Shown one piece after another: positions 63,766-64,000 of a stretch of DNA of 64,000 nt. Every line of letters starts with the position of its first letter. Positions within the stretch are counted from its first letter, which is position 1. This stretch comes from Cupriavidus sp. P-10 (GTDB lineage: Bacteria > Pseudomonadota > Gammaproteobacteria > Burkholderiales > Burkholderiaceae), in assembly GCF_003402535.2 (NCBI RefSeq), contig NZ_AP025170.1:1240001-1304000 (forward strand), written 5' to 3'. Below the pieces are notes generated by a model, which worked only from the letters and a program-made list of their open reading frames with translations, had not been told where the DNA came from and did no database searches. The position numbers were made by a program, and so were the translations under genes.

Positions 63766-64000
63766 TTAGCGACGCAGCGCCGCGGCGCAGTCGCGCACCA
63801 GCGCCGGGCCGCGGTAGATCAGGCCGCTGTAGACCTGCACCAGCTTCGCCCCGGCGTCGATCTTGGCGCGCGCATCGGCGCCGCTGAAGATGCCGCCCAC
63901 GCCGATGATCGGCACCGCATCGCCGACCACGGCGTGCAGCGCGCGCACCACGCGCGTGGAGGCCTCGAACACGGGTCGCCCCGACAGGCCGCCGGCTTCC
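63766..64000 (-). CDS. pyrD: dihydroorotate dehydrogenase (quinone), C-terminal part
   Basis: The last 77 codons of class 2 PyrD, which oxidises dihydroorotate to orotate at the membrane and feeds electrons to quinone. Visible are [32 protein letters not shown] (20 residues) and [13 protein letters not shown], the FMN-phosphate site. The frame stays open through base 64000; the rest lies beyond the window. Confidence 0.95.
   Translation of the reverse strand, partial: EAGGLSGRPVFEASTRVVRALHAVVGDAVPIIGVGGIFSGADARAKIDAGAKLVQVYSGLIYRGPALVRDCAAALRR

Overview
The window is high-GC DNA from a betaproteobacterium of the Burkholderiales, almost certainly a Cupriavidus/Ralstonia-type organism. The strongest pointers are a PhaP1-type phasin that closely matches my recollection of the Ralstonia eutropha protein, a betaproteobacterial proteasome homologue (BPH) between aceF and lpdA, orphan Bug/TctC solute receptors, the thrS-infC-rpmI-rplT-pheST-ihfA order, and a large 1600-residue-class NAD-glutamate dehydrogenase. 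No insertion sequence, prophage, CRISPR array or replication origin was seen.

Layout. 1-8600: translation block (3' end of a tRNA, thrS, infC with an ATC start, rpmI, rplT, pheS, pheT, ihfA, a MerR-type regulator, tRNA-Pro-GGG). 8600-12600: accessory small genes. These include a secreted repeat protein and five minus-strand genes in two units, each headed by an identical near-consensus LexA box; this is the best candidate here for an undescribed system. 12600-20220: NAD-glutamate dehydrogenase, a MarR-like regulator and an acetyl-CoA hydrolase/CoA-transferase. 20280-25400: a secreted repeat protein, a Bug receptor, and two identical tRNA-Lys(CTT) units in direct orientation bracketing a LysR gene and an amidohydrolase gene. 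25400-33400: DUF1488, SulP transporter, exonuclease III, oligopeptidase A, FolD, a CbiM-like membrane protein. 32766-43627: a FixJ-type two-component system divergent from the pyruvate dehydrogenase operon (aceE, aceF, BPH, lpdA). 43897-44891: phaP with a PhaR-like operator, strong promoter and structured 3' UTR. 45050-48176: deacetylase, DMT exporter, thioesterase, nitroreductase. 48428-55449: PbpG endopeptidase, a GntR-linked FAD oxidase, and an IclR regulator divergent from lutAB plus a small unknown gene. 55512-59489: OccR-like LysR divergent from ornithine cyclodeaminase-family, PhnD-like and Bug genes. 59562-64000: an ABC transporter of the ABC_sub_bind family, an aldo/keto reductase and the C-terminal end of pyrD.

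The genes form a typical chromosomal core with metabolic modules. Pyruvate (PDH) and lactate (LutAB) oxidation feed acetyl-CoA, and phasin marks polyhydroxybutyrate storage. Several catabolic units each carry a divergent or adjacent regulator with visible palindromic operators. Start codons were re-chosen in many places from ribosome-binding sites and family length.
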